Part shown: in pieces, positions 6,851 through 15,511 of the stretch
Layout of the letters: every line of letters begins with the position of its first letter
How positions within the stretch are numbered: the stretch's first letter is position 1
The notes under the pieces: model-generated
Database searches by the model: none
Seen by the model: the letters and a program-made list of their open reading frames with translations, nothing else
Told to the model about the DNA's origin: nothing
Made by a program: the position numbers and the translations under genes
Assembly (NCBI GenBank): GCA_002389055.1
Contig: DGNT01000204.1
Location: forward strand, 1 to 27,806
DNA: 27,806 bases
Direction: 5' to 3'
From: Alcanivorax sp. UBA4485
GTDB taxonomy: Bacteria > Pseudomonadota > Gammaproteobacteria > Pseudomonadales > Alcanivoracaceae

Positions 6851-8176
6851 ATGGCAAAACGCGGACGGGAACGGCGCCCCGCTTCCACCACCGGGCGCCT
6901 CTGGAAACTGACCGGCATGACGACGTCCATCGCCACCCGTGTCGCCTCACATCAGGTGAAAGGGTTATTTCAGTCGGAACAGGACCGCGCCACCAGCCGC
7001 GAGGCCCTGATGCGTCATATCGGCCAGGAAGTGGCCGCCACGCTCGGGCAAATGAAAGGCGCGGTCATGAAGGTCGGGCAAATCGCCTCGCAGATGCAGG
7101 ACGTGCTGCCCCGGGAAATCAGCGAGCAACTGGCGGTGCTGCAGAACGCTTCGGCGCCGATGCCCTTCCACGTGATCCGCCGGCAACTGGAGAAGGAGCT
7201 GGGCGGCCCGGTGGCCGACTACTTCCAGGTGTTCGACGAGGCACCTTTCGCGGCCGCGTCCATCGGCCAGGTTCACCGGGCCACCACGCTGGCCGGCGAT
7301 GACGTGGTGGTGAAGATTCAGTATCCGGCGGTCAAGGCGTCCATCGACTCGGACATGAAGCACCTCAAGCGCATTCTCAAGCTGGGCAGTTTGCTGCGTG
7401 TAGACGAGCGCGCGCTCGACGCGGTGTTCAAGGAAATCCGCGCGCAACTGGAAGAAGAACTGGATTACCTGCGAGAAGCGGACAACGTACGGCTGTTCCA
7501 AACCTTCCATGCGGAAGACGAGGACGTGGTGATTCCCACCGTGTTCGCCGACCTGTCCGGCGCCACGGTGCTGACCTTGAGTTTCGAGGACGGCGTCGCC
7601 CTGGAAAAAGTGAGCGACGAGAACGGTTTTAGTCAGGCGTTACGAAACCGGTTGGGTGAGCGCCTGTTCGATATTATCGGGCGGCAGATTTTCGAACTGC
7701 GCACCGTGCACTGTGATCCGCACCCGGGTAATTTCGCGTTCCGCACCGACGGCAGTATCGTGCTGTACGATTTTGGCGCGGTGAAACGGCTGCCGGAAGA
7801 AGACGTGCGCCTGATGGCCACCCTGGTGCGCGCGTCACTGGACGCGGACTGGCGGGCTCTGGACCGGGCTTTGCTGGCGATCGGCGCCCGCCGCGCCGAC
7901 AGTGAAGTGTCCGACCGTCTCTACCAGGCCTGGGTGCCGCTGCTGCTCAAGGCCTTCGCGGAAACCCCCTTTGACTTCGGTCAGGCCAGCTTGCACCAGG
8001 ACGTGGTGCAGCAGGCTCGACGTACACCGCTGGAAGAAATGCTCAAGTTCCAGCCCAGCTCGCGCACCTTGTTGGTACAGCGGGTGGTGGGCGGCCATTA
8101 CTGGACCATGAAGAACCTGGGCGTGGAGACCGCGTTCCGGCCAAGACTGGAAAAGCTCCTGGCACGGGCGGGCTGA
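6851..8176 (+). CDS. AarF/ABC1/UbiB-family atypical kinase
   Basis: A 441-residue soluble member of the ABC1 (UbiB/COQ8) family of atypical protein-kinase-like ATPases, which support ubiquinone or other isoprenoid-lipid metabolism. The family-specific motif K74-V-G-Q77 is present, as are the Ala-rich loop AAASIGQVHRA, the ATP-binding lysine K155 (VVKIQYP), the catalytic-loop D289 (HCDPHPGN) and the metal-binding D307 (YDFGAV). All residues for activity are there. It lacks the C-terminal membrane helices of E. coli UbiB and stands apart from ubi genes, so it is a UbiB paralogue, not UbiB. Start 6851 follows AGGGGAC; upstream ATG choices have no ribosome site. Confidence 0.9.
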   Translation: MAKRGRERRPASTTGRLWKLTGMTTSIATRVASHQVKGLFQSEQDRATSREALMRHIGQEVAATLGQMKGAVMKVGQIASQMQDVLPREISEQLAVLQNASAPMPFHVIRRQLEKELGGPVADYFQVFDEAPFAAASIGQVHRATTLAGDDVVVKIQYPAVKASIDSDMKHLKRILKLGSLLRVDERALDAVFKEIRAQLEEELDYLREADNVRLFQTFHAEDEDVVIPTVFADLSGATVLTLSFEDGVALEKVSDENGFSQALRNRLGERLFDIIGRQIFELRTVHCDPHPGNFAFRTDGSIVLYDFGAVKRLPEEDVRLMATLVRASLDADWRALDRALLAIGARRADSEVSDRLYQAWVPLLLKAFAETPFDFGQASLHQDVVQQARRTPLEEMLKFQPSSRTLLVQRVVGGHYWTMKNLGVETAFRPRLEKLLARAG

Positions 8177-8188
8177 CCTTTAGCGCAT

Positions 8189-8212
8189 AAAAAACGCCGG
8201 CTTGCGCCGGCG
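8189..8212 (-). terminator. Rho-independent terminator of the outer-membrane protein gene
   Basis: Read on the minus strand, CGCCGGC and GCCGGCG (8212-8206 and 8201-8195) pair around a 4-base loop and are followed by six T (8194-8189). It lies 25 bases past the stop of the minus-strand beta-barrel gene, and also closes the convergent AarF-like gene's 3' side. Confidence 0.9.
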
Positions 8213-8237
8213 CTGTGTCAGGGACGGTGGGAGACCA

Positions 8238-8789
8238 TCAGAAGGCGGAACGCAGGCCCACACTGATCCCGGAAATTTCTTCCTCGTCCTGATCGTAGTA
8301 GCGCATGTATTCCAGATTCGCACCCAGGGTGTCGGTAATGTTGAAGTCCAGACCGGCACCATAGGACTCGTCTTCGAAGTGTTCGCTTTCGTCCGTGCTG
8401 ACGCCCGCCACGGTATACTTAACGTCGGCCTTCATTTTGCTGTAGCCGCCGATCACATAGGGGTGGATGGAATCGGAAAGCGGCGCGGAAAGCTTCAGGT
8501 AGCCGCCGTACATATGGTCCATGTCGTACTCGAAGGTACCCAGGGGCGCGTCTTTGGAATCACCATCAATACCGGTGCCGCCGCGCGCTTCCAACGCGAT
8601 AAAATCATTGAACTCAAAGCCGGCCCGCAACGTGACGCCATCCACTTTCAGGGTGTCTTCATCGACGTCGTCGTTGTCGTACTGAATCTGATTATAGTTG
8701 GCGCCGATGTAGGGCCCGGCTGCGAACGCGCCGCCGGCCATCACCGAACAGGACAACACCATTGCACTACTCAGAATTCGGATCTTCAT
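8238..8789 (-). CDS. Small outer-membrane beta-barrel protein
   Basis: A 183-residue exported protein. A signal peptide of about 23 residues ends in GGAFA before AGPYIGANY. The mature part shows alternating aromatic and polar residues and repeated strand-turn pairs (about eight strands), and ends in VGLRSAF with the C-terminal Phe that the BAM machinery recognises. This fits the OmpA/OmpW-like 8-stranded barrel class. Loops are strongly acidic (DNDDVDED, YDQDEEE), so cation binding or salt adaptation is possible. Start 8789 follows AGGAGAGG; the frame upstream of it has no signal sequence. It is monocistronic with its own terminator and divergent from the sensor kinase. Confidence 0.88.
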   Translation of the reverse strand: MKIRILSSAMVLSCSVMAGGAFAAGPYIGANYNQIQYDNDDVDEDTLKVDGVTLRAGFEFNDFIALEARGGTGIDGDSKDAPLGTFEYDMDHMYGGYLKLSAPLSDSIHPYVIGGYSKMKADVKYTVAGVSTDESEHFEDESYGAGLDFNITDTLGANLEYMRYYDQDEEEISGISVGLRSAF

Positions 8790-8834
8790 GTGCCTCTCCT
8801 TTGCGTTAGAAGTCAGTATTTTGAACATTGACGC

Positions 8835-8863
8835 TTGGAGCCGTTCCTGCGGCCCGGTTAAAT
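8835..8863 (+). promoter_or_regulatory. Possible promoter of the hybrid histidine kinase
   Basis: TTGGAG (8835-8840) and TTAAAT (8858-8863) are 17 bases apart and 49 bases upstream of the kinase start codon. The -35 box is weak. Confidence 0.35.
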
Positions 8864-8912
8864 ACGGTAAAAGGGCAGTGACGGAGTTCACGCTTTGCAA
8901 GGGGGGCGGATA

Positions 8913-11303
8913 ATGCAGGGACGTTTATGGTTTGCAGGGCTCTGCTTTGTTCTGGCCACGGGGGCGGTGCAGGCCCTGGAACTGGGGAAGCAGGTCTCGG
9001 ACTATCAGGCGTCACCGGAGCTGCGCTGGCTGGAGGCCGCCCCGGGGGCACTATCCCCCGAAAACGCGCTGGCCGCGTTGCGCAGCGGCAAGGGCCAGCG
9101 GTTGGGCAGCCGCTACCCCTCGATGGGGTTTCGGAAACAGGATCAGTGGTTCCTGTTGAACCTGGACAACCAATCCGACACCGGTCTCTGGTACCTGCAC
9201 GCCGGGCGCCCGCACCTGGATTATCTGGACATGTATGTCTACGACCAGGCCGGCACGCTGCTGGACCATCAGCGCAGCGGCGACAGGGTGCCCTTCGCGG
9301 CGCGCCCTTTCCCCCACCATCAGCTTATTTATCCGCTCGCCATCCCCCAGCAGGCGCAATGGTCCATTTTGTTCCGTGCCCGCGGTGACAATGTGATCGA
9401 CTTTCCATTGTCGATTCACGCGCCGGACGAATTTAACCAGCATGACGGCTACCTGAAGCTCAGTTACGGCTTTTATTTCGGCTCGGTACTGATCATGTGC
9501 CTGTTCAATTTGCTGATTTTTTTCTCCATTCGCGAACCCAGCTACCTGCTTTACGTGCTTTATCTGGGTCTGTTTGGTTTGAACCTGTTCGCGCGGGAAG
9601 GGCTGGCCTATCAGTGGCTGTGGCCGCAAGCCAGCGAATGGAACCACCGCAGCCTGCCGGTGCTCAACCTGCTCACGCTGGCTTTTTCGATGTTCTTTTC
9701 CTGCTCTTTTCTGGAGCTAAAAAAGGCGGCGCCGGGGCTCAACCGCGTTCTGATTCTGATCGGTCTGGCGCTGATAGCTCTTGCCCCGTTCACGCTTCTC
9801 AACTTCACGTTTTTCATTCAATTTTCATCGGCGATTATTTTTCCCTGGCCGTTCATCGCCATCGCCCTGTCGATCTGGTCGATACGTCAAGGGTATCAAC
9901 CGGCACGCTTCTTCCTGCTCGCCTTTACCGCCGTGGGTCTGGCCTCGGTGATCTATATCCTCAAAACCTTCAACCTGATCGGCGGCAGCTGGTTGATAGA
10001 GAACACGCTGCAGCTGGGCACCGTCACCGAGGCGCTGTTATTGTCCTTCGCGCTGGCGCACCGCATGACCACACTGAAATCGGAGAATGAGCGCATACAC
10101 AAGGAAGCCCAAGAGGCGCTGGAGCGTCGCGTTGAGGAACGCACCCATGAACTGAACACCGCACTCAGTGCCCGCAGCGAGTTTCTCGCCGTTATGAGTC
10201 ACGAAATCCGCACCCCGCTTAACGGCATTATCGGCACGGTGGATATGTTGCGCGACTCCCAGCTGGACGAAACCCAGCGGCGGCAGCTGTATGTGATTGA
10301 GCAGTCTGGTAACACCCTGCTCGATTTGATCAACGATGTTCTGGACTACTCGCGTCTTGATGCCGGCAAAATGCCCATCGAACAGACCAGGCTGGACCTG
10401 CCGGCGCTGATCGGTGAGTGCGTCGCGCTGTTCGAGCACCGTGCCCGCCTGAACGCGAACTCCCTGGTGGAAAATCTCGATTCGGATCTTGGCGACTACT
10501 GCGTCGGCGACCCGGTCCGGCTACGCCAGATACTCGTCAACCTGATCAGTAACGCGGTCAAATTTACTGAGAACGGACGCATTGAAGTCGCCGCGCGCCG
10601 CGACGAGGCGAACCGGGATTACGTGTTGTTCGAAATCACCGATTCCGGCGTCGGCATTGCCGCCGATCAGCAATCCCGACTGTTCGACTACTTCCATCAA
10701 GGCGACCAGACCAGCCGGCGCCGCTATGGCGGCACCGGGCTGGGGTTGGCGATCTGCCGCCAACTGGCTGAAATCATGGGCGGCGAGATCGGCTTTCGCA
10801 GCAGCGAGGCGCGCGGCTCGTGCTTCTGGGTCCGGTTGCCTCTGCCGATCGGCAAGGCTCAGGCGGAGTCGCCGCCGACGGAAACAGAGCGGCCCGCCGG
10901 CGTTGTCGGTGCCCGCCTGCTGATCGTCGACGATAATCATATTAATTTGCTGGTCGCCGAAGGCTTGTGCCGGAAACTGGGCCACCAATGCGAAACGGCG
11001 GAAAGCGGCGCCGAAGCGCTGGCGGTGTTGCTGTCACGGCCGGGGCAGTTCGACCTGGTTCTGATGGATTGCGAGATGCCGGACATGGACGGCTTCGAAA
11101 CCACCCGGGCAATTCAGGGCCTGCAGCGCCAGGGCCGCCTGCCGGTAATCCCGGTCATCGCGCTGACCGCCCATGCGGTGCCGGACAAGATCGCCGCCTG
11201 TCATGACGCGGGGATGGTGGGGCACATCGCCAAGCCGGTGAATCTGCGCCGTCTGGACGAATCGCTCAGCGGTGCGCTCAGGGGCATGGCAAACAGCCGT
11301 TAA
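8913..11303 (+). CDS. Hybrid sensor histidine kinase/response regulator with 7TMR-DISM input
   Basis: A 796-residue inner-membrane sensor. In order: signal peptide (1 to about 21, ending VQA); a periplasmic beta-rich DISMED2-like domain (about 30-160); seven membrane segments (about 180-385) of the 7TMR-DISM type; a short coiled coil (KEAQEALERRVEERTHEL); HisKA with phospho-acceptor H430 (SHEIRTPLNG); HATPase with N box, DSGVGI and GGTGLGLAI; and a C-terminal receiver with acceptor D719 (LMDCEMPDMDG) and AKPVN. DISM sensors are thought to read carbohydrate-like or other small ligands. No output regulator lies next to it, so the partner is elsewhere. ATG 8913 follows AAGGGGGG; a TTG at 8895 is less likely. 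It overlaps the convergent VWA gene by 4 bases. Confidence 0.93.
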   Translation: MQGRLWFAGLCFVLATGAVQALELGKQVSDYQASPELRWLEAAPGALSPENALAALRSGKGQRLGSRYPSMGFRKQDQWFLLNLDNQSDTGLWYLHAGRPHLDYLDMYVYDQAGTLLDHQRSGDRVPFAARPFPHHQLIYPLAIPQQAQWSILFRARGDNVIDFPLSIHAPDEFNQHDGYLKLSYGFYFGSVLIMCLFNLLIFFSIREPSYLLYVLYLGLFGLNLFAREGLAYQWLWPQASEWNHRSLPVLNLLTLAFSMFFSCSFLELKKAAPGLNRVLILIGLALIALAPFTLLNFTFFIQFSSAIIFPWPFIAIALSIWSIRQGYQPARFFLLAFTAVGLASVIYILKTFNLIGGSWLIENTLQLGTVTEALLLSFALAHRMTTLKSENERIHKEAQEALERRVEERTHELNTALSARSEFLAVMSHEIRTPLNGIIGTVDMLRDSQLDETQRRQLYVIEQSGNTLLDLINDVLDYSRLDAGKMPIEQTRLDLPALIGECVALFEHRARLNANSLVENLDSDLGDYCVGDPVRLRQILVNLISNAVKFTENGRIEVAARRDEANRDYVLFEITDSGVGIAADQQSRLFDYFHQGDQTSRRRYGGTGLGLAICRQLAEIMGGEIGFRSSEARGSCFWVRLPLPIGKAQAESPPTETERPAGVVGARLLIVDDNHINLLVAEGLCRKLGHQCETAESGAEALAVLLSRPGQFDLVLMDCEMPDMDGFETTRAIQGLQRQGRLPVIPVIALTAHAVPDKIAACHDAGMVGHIAKPVNLRRLDESLSGALRGMANSR

Positions 11304-12640
11304 ACACTCTTCAGCAGGTAGTCCGTGAAGCGGCTCAGATCATTGAGCGAGGCGCAGCGCCGCGCCGCGCGGCAGTACGGCTGGTAGCGGGCCATGATGG
11401 CGTCGCCGCTGTTCCACCGCGACGGTGGCTCCGGGTTAAGCCAGAATACCTGCTTGGCGCGGCGCGATACTTCGGCCAGGTGCTGCTCGCCGGCGGGAAG
11501 ATCGTTGTTGCGCGCGTCGCCAAGGATAATCACGGTGGTGTGACGGTCAATCTCGGAACCGCACAGCGCCACGAATTCCTCGAACATGGTGCCGTAATCG
11601 GTACCGCTTCCGGAGACCCGGTCGAGAATCCGCCCCACCGCCAGGTCCGGCGGATAGCGATCGAAGTCGTCGGTGACCTCGTCGAAGCGGGCGGCGAACG
11701 CAAAGCTGCGCACCCGTGGCAGCACATCGGTCATGGCGTAGAGGAACTGCAGCAGAAACCGGGCGGCGTCGCGTACCGAGCTGGAGACATCGCAGATCAC
11801 CAGTACTTTGGATTTGAGCCGGCGCTTTTCGCGCCAGTGCAGCTGCACCGGCACGGCGTTGTAGCGAAGGCTGGAGGCCAGGGTACGGCGCGCGTCCAGG
11901 GTGCCGCGTTTGGCTTTCTTCTGACGGCGCTGATGAAGGCTGGCGAGCCGCCGCGCCATGCGCCGCACCAGCGTCTGCACCTGTTTGAATTCACGCAGGT
12001 CGCGAAACGGGGCGGCGCGCATGGTCTCTTCACGCAGCGCACGTCCGTGGGCGCGCCCGTGCAAATTGAACTGCCGCCGCACATGGCGCACCGACAACTC
12101 GCGAACCTGCTGGCGCCACTCACGCAGTTCACCGGCACGCCGCTGGTCGACGCCGCGCGGCGACGCGTCCAGCCGCAGGATCTCGTCGTCCACCGCGCCC
12201 ATGCCCATGTTCATCAACAGGCGGCGGGCGTACAGACCCTGTTGCGTAATCACCTGCATATCGGTGAAATCCATCTCACCGGCGTTGCGTGCCAGGGTCT
12301 GCTCCAACTGCCCCGCGTCCTGCGCGACCAGCTCCGCCGCCTGCTCGGAAAGGCCCTGCCCTTCCTGCGGGGACAAGGGTTCGGCATCGGCCTGCGGTTG
12401 CGCGGCGTCCTCCTCCTCGGCGGATTCGAAATGGAAGAACGCTTCGAAGCAGGCGTCGAAATCCGGGCGCTCAGGCTGGCTTTTCACCAGGGTCAGCGCC
12501 AGGGTTTCACGGAACTGTTCGCGGGGGTGGTAGCCGATCAGGGCGGCGGCACGGAACGCTTCTTCCGCCTCCGTGGGCGAAACGCGCACGCCAGCGCCGC
12601 GCAGGGCGCGGACGAACTCATGCAAACGGCGGTCGGCCAT
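11300..12640 (-). CDS. VWA domain-containing CoxE-like protein
   Basis: A 446-residue protein with a C-terminal von Willebrand A domain of the CoxE type. The metal-ion-dependent adhesion site D284-x-S286-x-S288 (ICDVSSSV) is intact. The N-terminal half is helical, with an acidic linker around residues 75-110 and a basic central part. CoxE-like proteins work with a MoxR ATPase to mature or remodel a target enzyme or complex, often inserting a metal or cofactor. The MoxR partner lies 9 bases upstream in the same operon. The target is not obvious; no cox (CO dehydrogenase) genes are seen. Confidence 0.9.
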   Translation of the reverse strand: MADRRLHEFVRALRGAGVRVSPTEAEEAFRAAALIGYHPREQFRETLALTLVKSQPERPDFDACFEAFFHFESAEEEDAAQPQADAEPLSPQEGQGLSEQAAELVAQDAGQLEQTLARNAGEMDFTDMQVITQQGLYARRLLMNMGMGAVDDEILRLDASPRGVDQRRAGELREWRQQVRELSVRHVRRQFNLHGRAHGRALREETMRAAPFRDLREFKQVQTLVRRMARRLASLHQRRQKKAKRGTLDARRTLASSLRYNAVPVQLHWREKRRLKSKVLVICDVSSSVRDAARFLLQFLYAMTDVLPRVRSFAFAARFDEVTDDFDRYPPDLAVGRILDRVSGSGTDYGTMFEEFVALCGSEIDRHTTVIILGDARNNDLPAGEQHLAEVSRRAKQVFWLNPEPPSRWNSGDAIMARYQPYCRAARRCASLNDLSRFTDYLLKSV

Positions 12641-12649
12641 GGCGGTGCC

Positions 12650-13579
12650 TCAGGCGGAACGGGGTTTACGGAACCAGTGCGGCAGCAGATCGCGGGCCAG
12701 GGCCACGTCCTGCTCGTTCTTGAGCACCAACGCCAGGGTCTGCTCGACCAGCTCCGGCTCAAGGGTGTCGGCGTGCAGCAACACCAGGGCCCGTGCCCAA
12801 TCCAGGGTTTCCGAAATCGCCGGCAGCTTCTTCATATCTTGCTCGCGCAGATGCTGGATAAACGCCACCAGTTGATCCCGCAACTGGTCGCCCAGCTCCG
12901 GCACGCGCTCGGCCAGAATACGCCGCTCCAGGGCGGCGTCGGGATAGGGAATGTAAAGATGCAGACAGCGCCGCTTGAGCGCGTCGGAAAGCTCGCGCTG
13001 ATCGTTACTGGTGAGGAACACCAGCGGCTGATGCCGGGCCTTCACGGTGCCCATTTCCGGGATCGAGATCTGGAAATCGGACAACAGCTCGAGCAGAAAG
13101 GCTTCGAACTCCTGGTCCGCTTTGTCGATCTCATCAATCAACAGCACCACCGGCTCGTCGGCGCGCAGGGCGCGCAGCAGCGGCCGTGGCTCAAGAAAGG
13201 TATCGCTGTAGAAAGCATCACCGAGGTCACCGAGCCGTTCCATGCTCTGCTCGAGACTGTCGGTGTCCGCCAGCATCCCGCTGAGCTTGTCGCGCAACAA
13301 CTGGGTGTAGAGCAACTGCTTGCCGTACTTCCATTCGTACAGCGCGCGGCTTTCATCCAGGCCTTCGTAGCATTGCAGGCGGATCAGCGGGGCTTCCAGG
13401 AACGCGGAAGCGGCTTTCGCCAGTTCCGTCTTGCCCACCCCGGGCGGGCCTTCCACCAGCACCGGCTTGTGCAGCTGCGCCGCCAGGTAGACCGCCAGCG
13501 CGGTGCGCTGGTCGCAGATATAGCCTTGCCCGGCGAAGCTGGCAATAACGTCGTCGAGGGAATCGATTCGGGTTTTCAT
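12650..13579 (-). CDS. MoxR-family AAA+ ATPase
   Basis: A 309-residue AAA+ ATPase. Walker A is at residues 44-51 (GPPGVGKT), Walker B in VVLLIDEIDKAD near 145-155, sensor 1 in FLTSND near 195, and the C-terminal lid follows. MoxR ATPases are chaperone-like and act with VWA proteins; the VWA gene follows after 9 bases, and the pair resembles MoxR/CoxE pairs for enzyme maturation. A lone ABM-domain protein gene lies 33 bases upstream on the same strand and probably shares the transcript. Confidence 0.92.
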   Translation of the reverse strand: MKTRIDSLDDVIASFAGQGYICDQRTALAVYLAAQLHKPVLVEGPPGVGKTELAKAASAFLEAPLIRLQCYEGLDESRALYEWKYGKQLLYTQLLRDKLSGMLADTDSLEQSMERLGDLGDAFYSDTFLEPRPLLRALRADEPVVLLIDEIDKADQEFEAFLLELLSDFQISIPEMGTVKARHQPLVFLTSNDQRELSDALKRRCLHLYIPYPDAALERRILAERVPELGDQLRDQLVAFIQHLREQDMKKLPAISETLDWARALVLLHADTLEPELVEQTLALVLKNEQDVALARDLLPHWFRKPRSA

Positions 13580-13612
13580 GATCGGTCAGGCTCCCGGCCG
13601 CCGGCGCCCGGC

Positions 13613-13963
13613 TCAGTGCAGGGTGGTGCCTTCGGCCACTTCCACGGCGGGCGGTTCCACCACCGGCTCGCCATCTTCGTCGGTAACGTCAAAGCGCATG
13701 GAATGCACTTCGCCGTCTATCATGTCGGGAATCCGGTCCAGGAAAGCGTCCAGGTGATCGGAATCGAAGTGACGCTCCAGATCGTCCAGGGTCTTCCACT
13801 GCTGCCACAGCATGATCACCCTGGGGGTGTCCGCCTTGACGTACACCTCGTAGGACACACAGCCGTGTTCGGCGCGGGCCTGGGTGGCCAGCTCCTGGGC
13901 CAGTGCCACGGCGCTGTCGCGCAACGTATCACGGACCGGAATCACACCTTTTACGATGACCAT
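13613..13963 (-). CDS. Antibiotic biosynthesis monooxygenase (ABM)-domain protein
   Basis: A 116-residue protein. Residues about 2-80 fit the dimeric ferredoxin-like ABM fold: VIVKGVIPV, then HGCVSYEVY, a strand ending in MLWQQWKTLDDLERH and the segment FDSDHLDAFL. Such proteins include YgiN-like quinol monooxygenases and haem-degrading or stress proteins. An extra acidic tail of about 35 residues follows (EDGEPVVEPPAVEVAEG), which is not part of the fold. It comes first in the probable operon with moxR and VWA genes. Substrate unknown. Confidence 0.82.
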   Translation of the reverse strand: MVIVKGVIPVRDTLRDSAVALAQELATQARAEHGCVSYEVYVKADTPRVIMLWQQWKTLDDLERHFDSDHLDAFLDRIPDMIDGEVHSMRFDVTDEDGEPVVEPPAVEVAEGTTLH

Positions 13964-14044
13964 ATTGCCCCGGGGGTAGGAAAATAGCCGGCCATGATAA
14001 CACGAACGGCGCCTCTCCTCACCCCGAGGCGTGGCGGGCCGGCC

Positions 14045-14731
14045 CTAGAGCGCCGCCTTAAAGGCCACGGAATCCGCCAGCGGGGCGCGCCCGACGCGGG
14101 TCCGGTTGGCCGCCACTTCCGGGTCCTCATAACCAAAGCTGATGCCCACCAGAATGGCGGTGGACGCCGGCTCACCGAAGATTTCGCGCACGTCATTGGG
14201 GAAGTAACGCATGCTGCCCTGGGCGCAGGACCCGACACCGTGGGCGGTCATCGCCAGCATCAGGGACTGGATGTACATGCCCACGTCCAGCGCCACGGTG
14301 GGGCCGAATTCCCGCTCCATGCCGATAAACACCACATGGGGCGCGTCGAACAGTTCGAAATTACGCAGCTGCGCGCGCATGCGGCCCGGTTTGTCGTCCC
14401 GGTCGATGCCCATGTTGTTGTACAGCTCCACGGCGCAATCCACCTGCCGCTGCCGGTATACACCGCTGAACTTGCCGGCGTTGGGCTCGAAGTCCGGCTC
14501 CATGGGCACGCCGGCGGTGACTTTCTCCACCATCCGCCGGCGCAACTCATCGCGCACCTCGCCGGAGGCCACGAACACCTTCCAGGGCTGGATGTTGCAG
14601 TTGGAGGGCGCCAACTGGGCGAGTTCGAATATCTGCTTGAGGGTTTCTTCAGGCACCGGCTTATCCAGGAAGCCGCGCACTGAGCGACGCGAACGGAGGG
14701 CGTCGGCCAGGGACTGGGTTTCAGCGCTCAT
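14045..14731 (-). CDS. Nitroreductase-family FMN oxidoreductase
   Basis: A 228-residue nitroreductase-family flavoprotein. The FMN-phosphate motif RRSVRGF is near residue 14, LAPSNCNIQPW near 40, and the GVGSCAQGSM segment near 165. These enzymes use NAD(P)H to reduce nitro compounds, quinones or enones in the cytosol. Length and motifs are complete. The gene is 81 bases upstream of the ABM-domain gene on the same strand and may read into that operon. It has its own promoter-like boxes with a palindrome over the -10, so regulation by a dimeric repressor is likely. The natural substrate cannot be named. Confidence 0.9.
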   Translation of the reverse strand: MSAETQSLADALRSRRSVRGFLDKPVPEETLKQIFELAQLAPSNCNIQPWKVFVASGEVRDELRRRMVEKVTAGVPMEPDFEPNAGKFSGVYRQRQVDCAVELYNNMGIDRDDKPGRMRAQLRNFELFDAPHVVFIGMEREFGPTVALDVGMYIQSLMLAMTAHGVGSCAQGSMRYFPNDVREIFGEPASTAILVGISFGYEDPEVAANRTRVGRAPLADSVAFKAAL

Positions 14732-14748
14732 GAACCTACCTTCTAATT

Positions 14749-14792
14749 ATGGAATAGCGTTCCATCCTAGCGCCTGACGTCGGGGATTTCGA
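14749..14792 (-). promoter_or_regulatory. Nitroreductase promoter with a palindromic operator
   Basis: On the minus strand TCGAAA (14787-14792) and TAGGAT (14764-14769) are 17 bases apart. A 17-base inverted repeat, ATGGAA-N5-TTCCAT (14749-14765), overlaps the edge of the -10 box and covers the likely transcription start. It ends 17 bases before the start codon. Confidence 0.5.
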
Positions 14793-14801
14793 TCCTTGCG
14801 A

Positions 14802-15434
14802 CTACAAACGATCCCCGGCCGCCCAGCAACGCCCGCCCAGGGCAATGATCTCCACCTGGTCGCCGGCATTTTCGGTCAGCTCGCGCCGGCGGGCCGGCGA
14901 CACGTCCAGCATCGCGATGCCCAGGCCGAACATGACCGCGATGGCCGCCTCCGCCTCCCGCTGGGCCGGCACCGGCGGACGGTCCTGGGCGGCCACCGCC
15001 TCGCGCACGTCTTCGGCCAGTTCGTTGACCATCAACTGGAGCTCGCCATGGATACGCCGGCGATAGCTGGAACGCCGGCCCAGGCGCTGTTGGACCAGTA
15101 ACCGAAATTCATTTTCGTAGTCCTGCTGAAAGCGCACGAAACGCGCCACCAGTTCACGCACCGCCCGGGCCGCACCCACTTCGATCATGCTGCGCCGCCC
15201 TTCCGCCATGGAGGAACGCAGGTGAAAACAGGCGCGGTCGATCAGCGCCAGGCCCAGGGCTTCCATATCCGGGAAATGGTTGTACAGGGAGGTGGCGGCC
15301 AGCCCCGCTTCCCGGGCTACCTCGCGCAGCCCCAGGCTGTCCAGGCCCCGCCCATCGGCCATCAAACGGCCGGCGGCGTCCAGAATTCGCTCACGGGTCT
15401 GCTTTTTTTGCTGCTGCCGGGCACCTTCACTCAT
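14802..15434 (-). CDS. TetR-family regulator, FabR/DesT-like
   Basis: A 210-residue TetR repressor. The N-terminal helix-turn-helix reads LGLREVAREAGLAATSLYNHFPD (in pattern), and LREVAREAG-A-TS-Y-HF-D is shared with E. coli FabR and Pseudomonas DesT as I remember them. Those sense acyl-CoA or acyl-ACP saturation and control unsaturated fatty acid genes. The C-terminal region (EFRLLVQQRLG, later FGLGIAMLDV) also follows FabR. The start at 15434 (MSEGARQQQKKQ) is chosen over an ATG at 15476 because FabR-type proteins begin here. It is divergent from the acyl-CoA reductase gene, and three matching sites fill the gap, so it probably represses both genes in response to an acyl-thioester. Confidence 0.87.
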   Translation of the reverse strand: MSEGARQQQKKQTRERILDAAGRLMADGRGLDSLGLREVAREAGLAATSLYNHFPDMEALGLALIDRACFHLRSSMAEGRRSMIEVGAARAVRELVARFVRFQQDYENEFRLLVQQRLGRRSSYRRRIHGELQLMVNELAEDVREAVAAQDRPPVPAQREAEAAIAVMFGLGIAMLDVSPARRRELTENAGDQVEIIALGGRCWAAGDRL

Positions 15435-15439
15435 TTCAC

Positions 15440-15453
15440 GAACACTCGTTAGT
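15440..15453 (+). promoter_or_regulatory. Putative TetR operator, site 1
   Basis: GAACACTCGTTAGT lies 6 bases upstream of the TetR start codon, over its ribosome-binding region. It is one of three near-identical 14-base sites in this gap. Confidence 0.65.
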
Positions 15454-15476
15454 CCAGATGTTGTGCATATAGCCAC

Positions 15477-15504
15477 ATAATCTAGCTGCAGCGCAAGGGA
15501 TCAA
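15477..15504 (-). promoter_or_regulatory. Possible promoter of the TetR gene
   Basis: On the minus strand TTGATC (15499-15504) and GATTAT (15477-15482) are 16 bases apart, with the start codon 43 bases downstream. Sites 1 and 2 flank it. Confidence 0.35.
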
Positions 15505-15511
15505 AAACCAT

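Noticed and set aside
6851..8176. Naming the ABC1-family gene ubiB.
   Set aside because: It lacks the C-terminal membrane helices of UbiB and lies away from other ubi genes, so it is a paralogue.
8895..8912. A TTG start for the hybrid kinase, 18 bases upstream of the ATG.
   Set aside because: The ATG at 8913 has AAGGGGGG in front and gives a clean signal peptide.
11480..13987. An 835-residue open frame on the plus strand opposite the VWA, MoxR and ABM genes.
   Set aside because: Real families with intact motifs lie on the other strand. Long antisense frames are common in GC-rich DNA because stop codons are rare there; the translation shows no recognisable domain.
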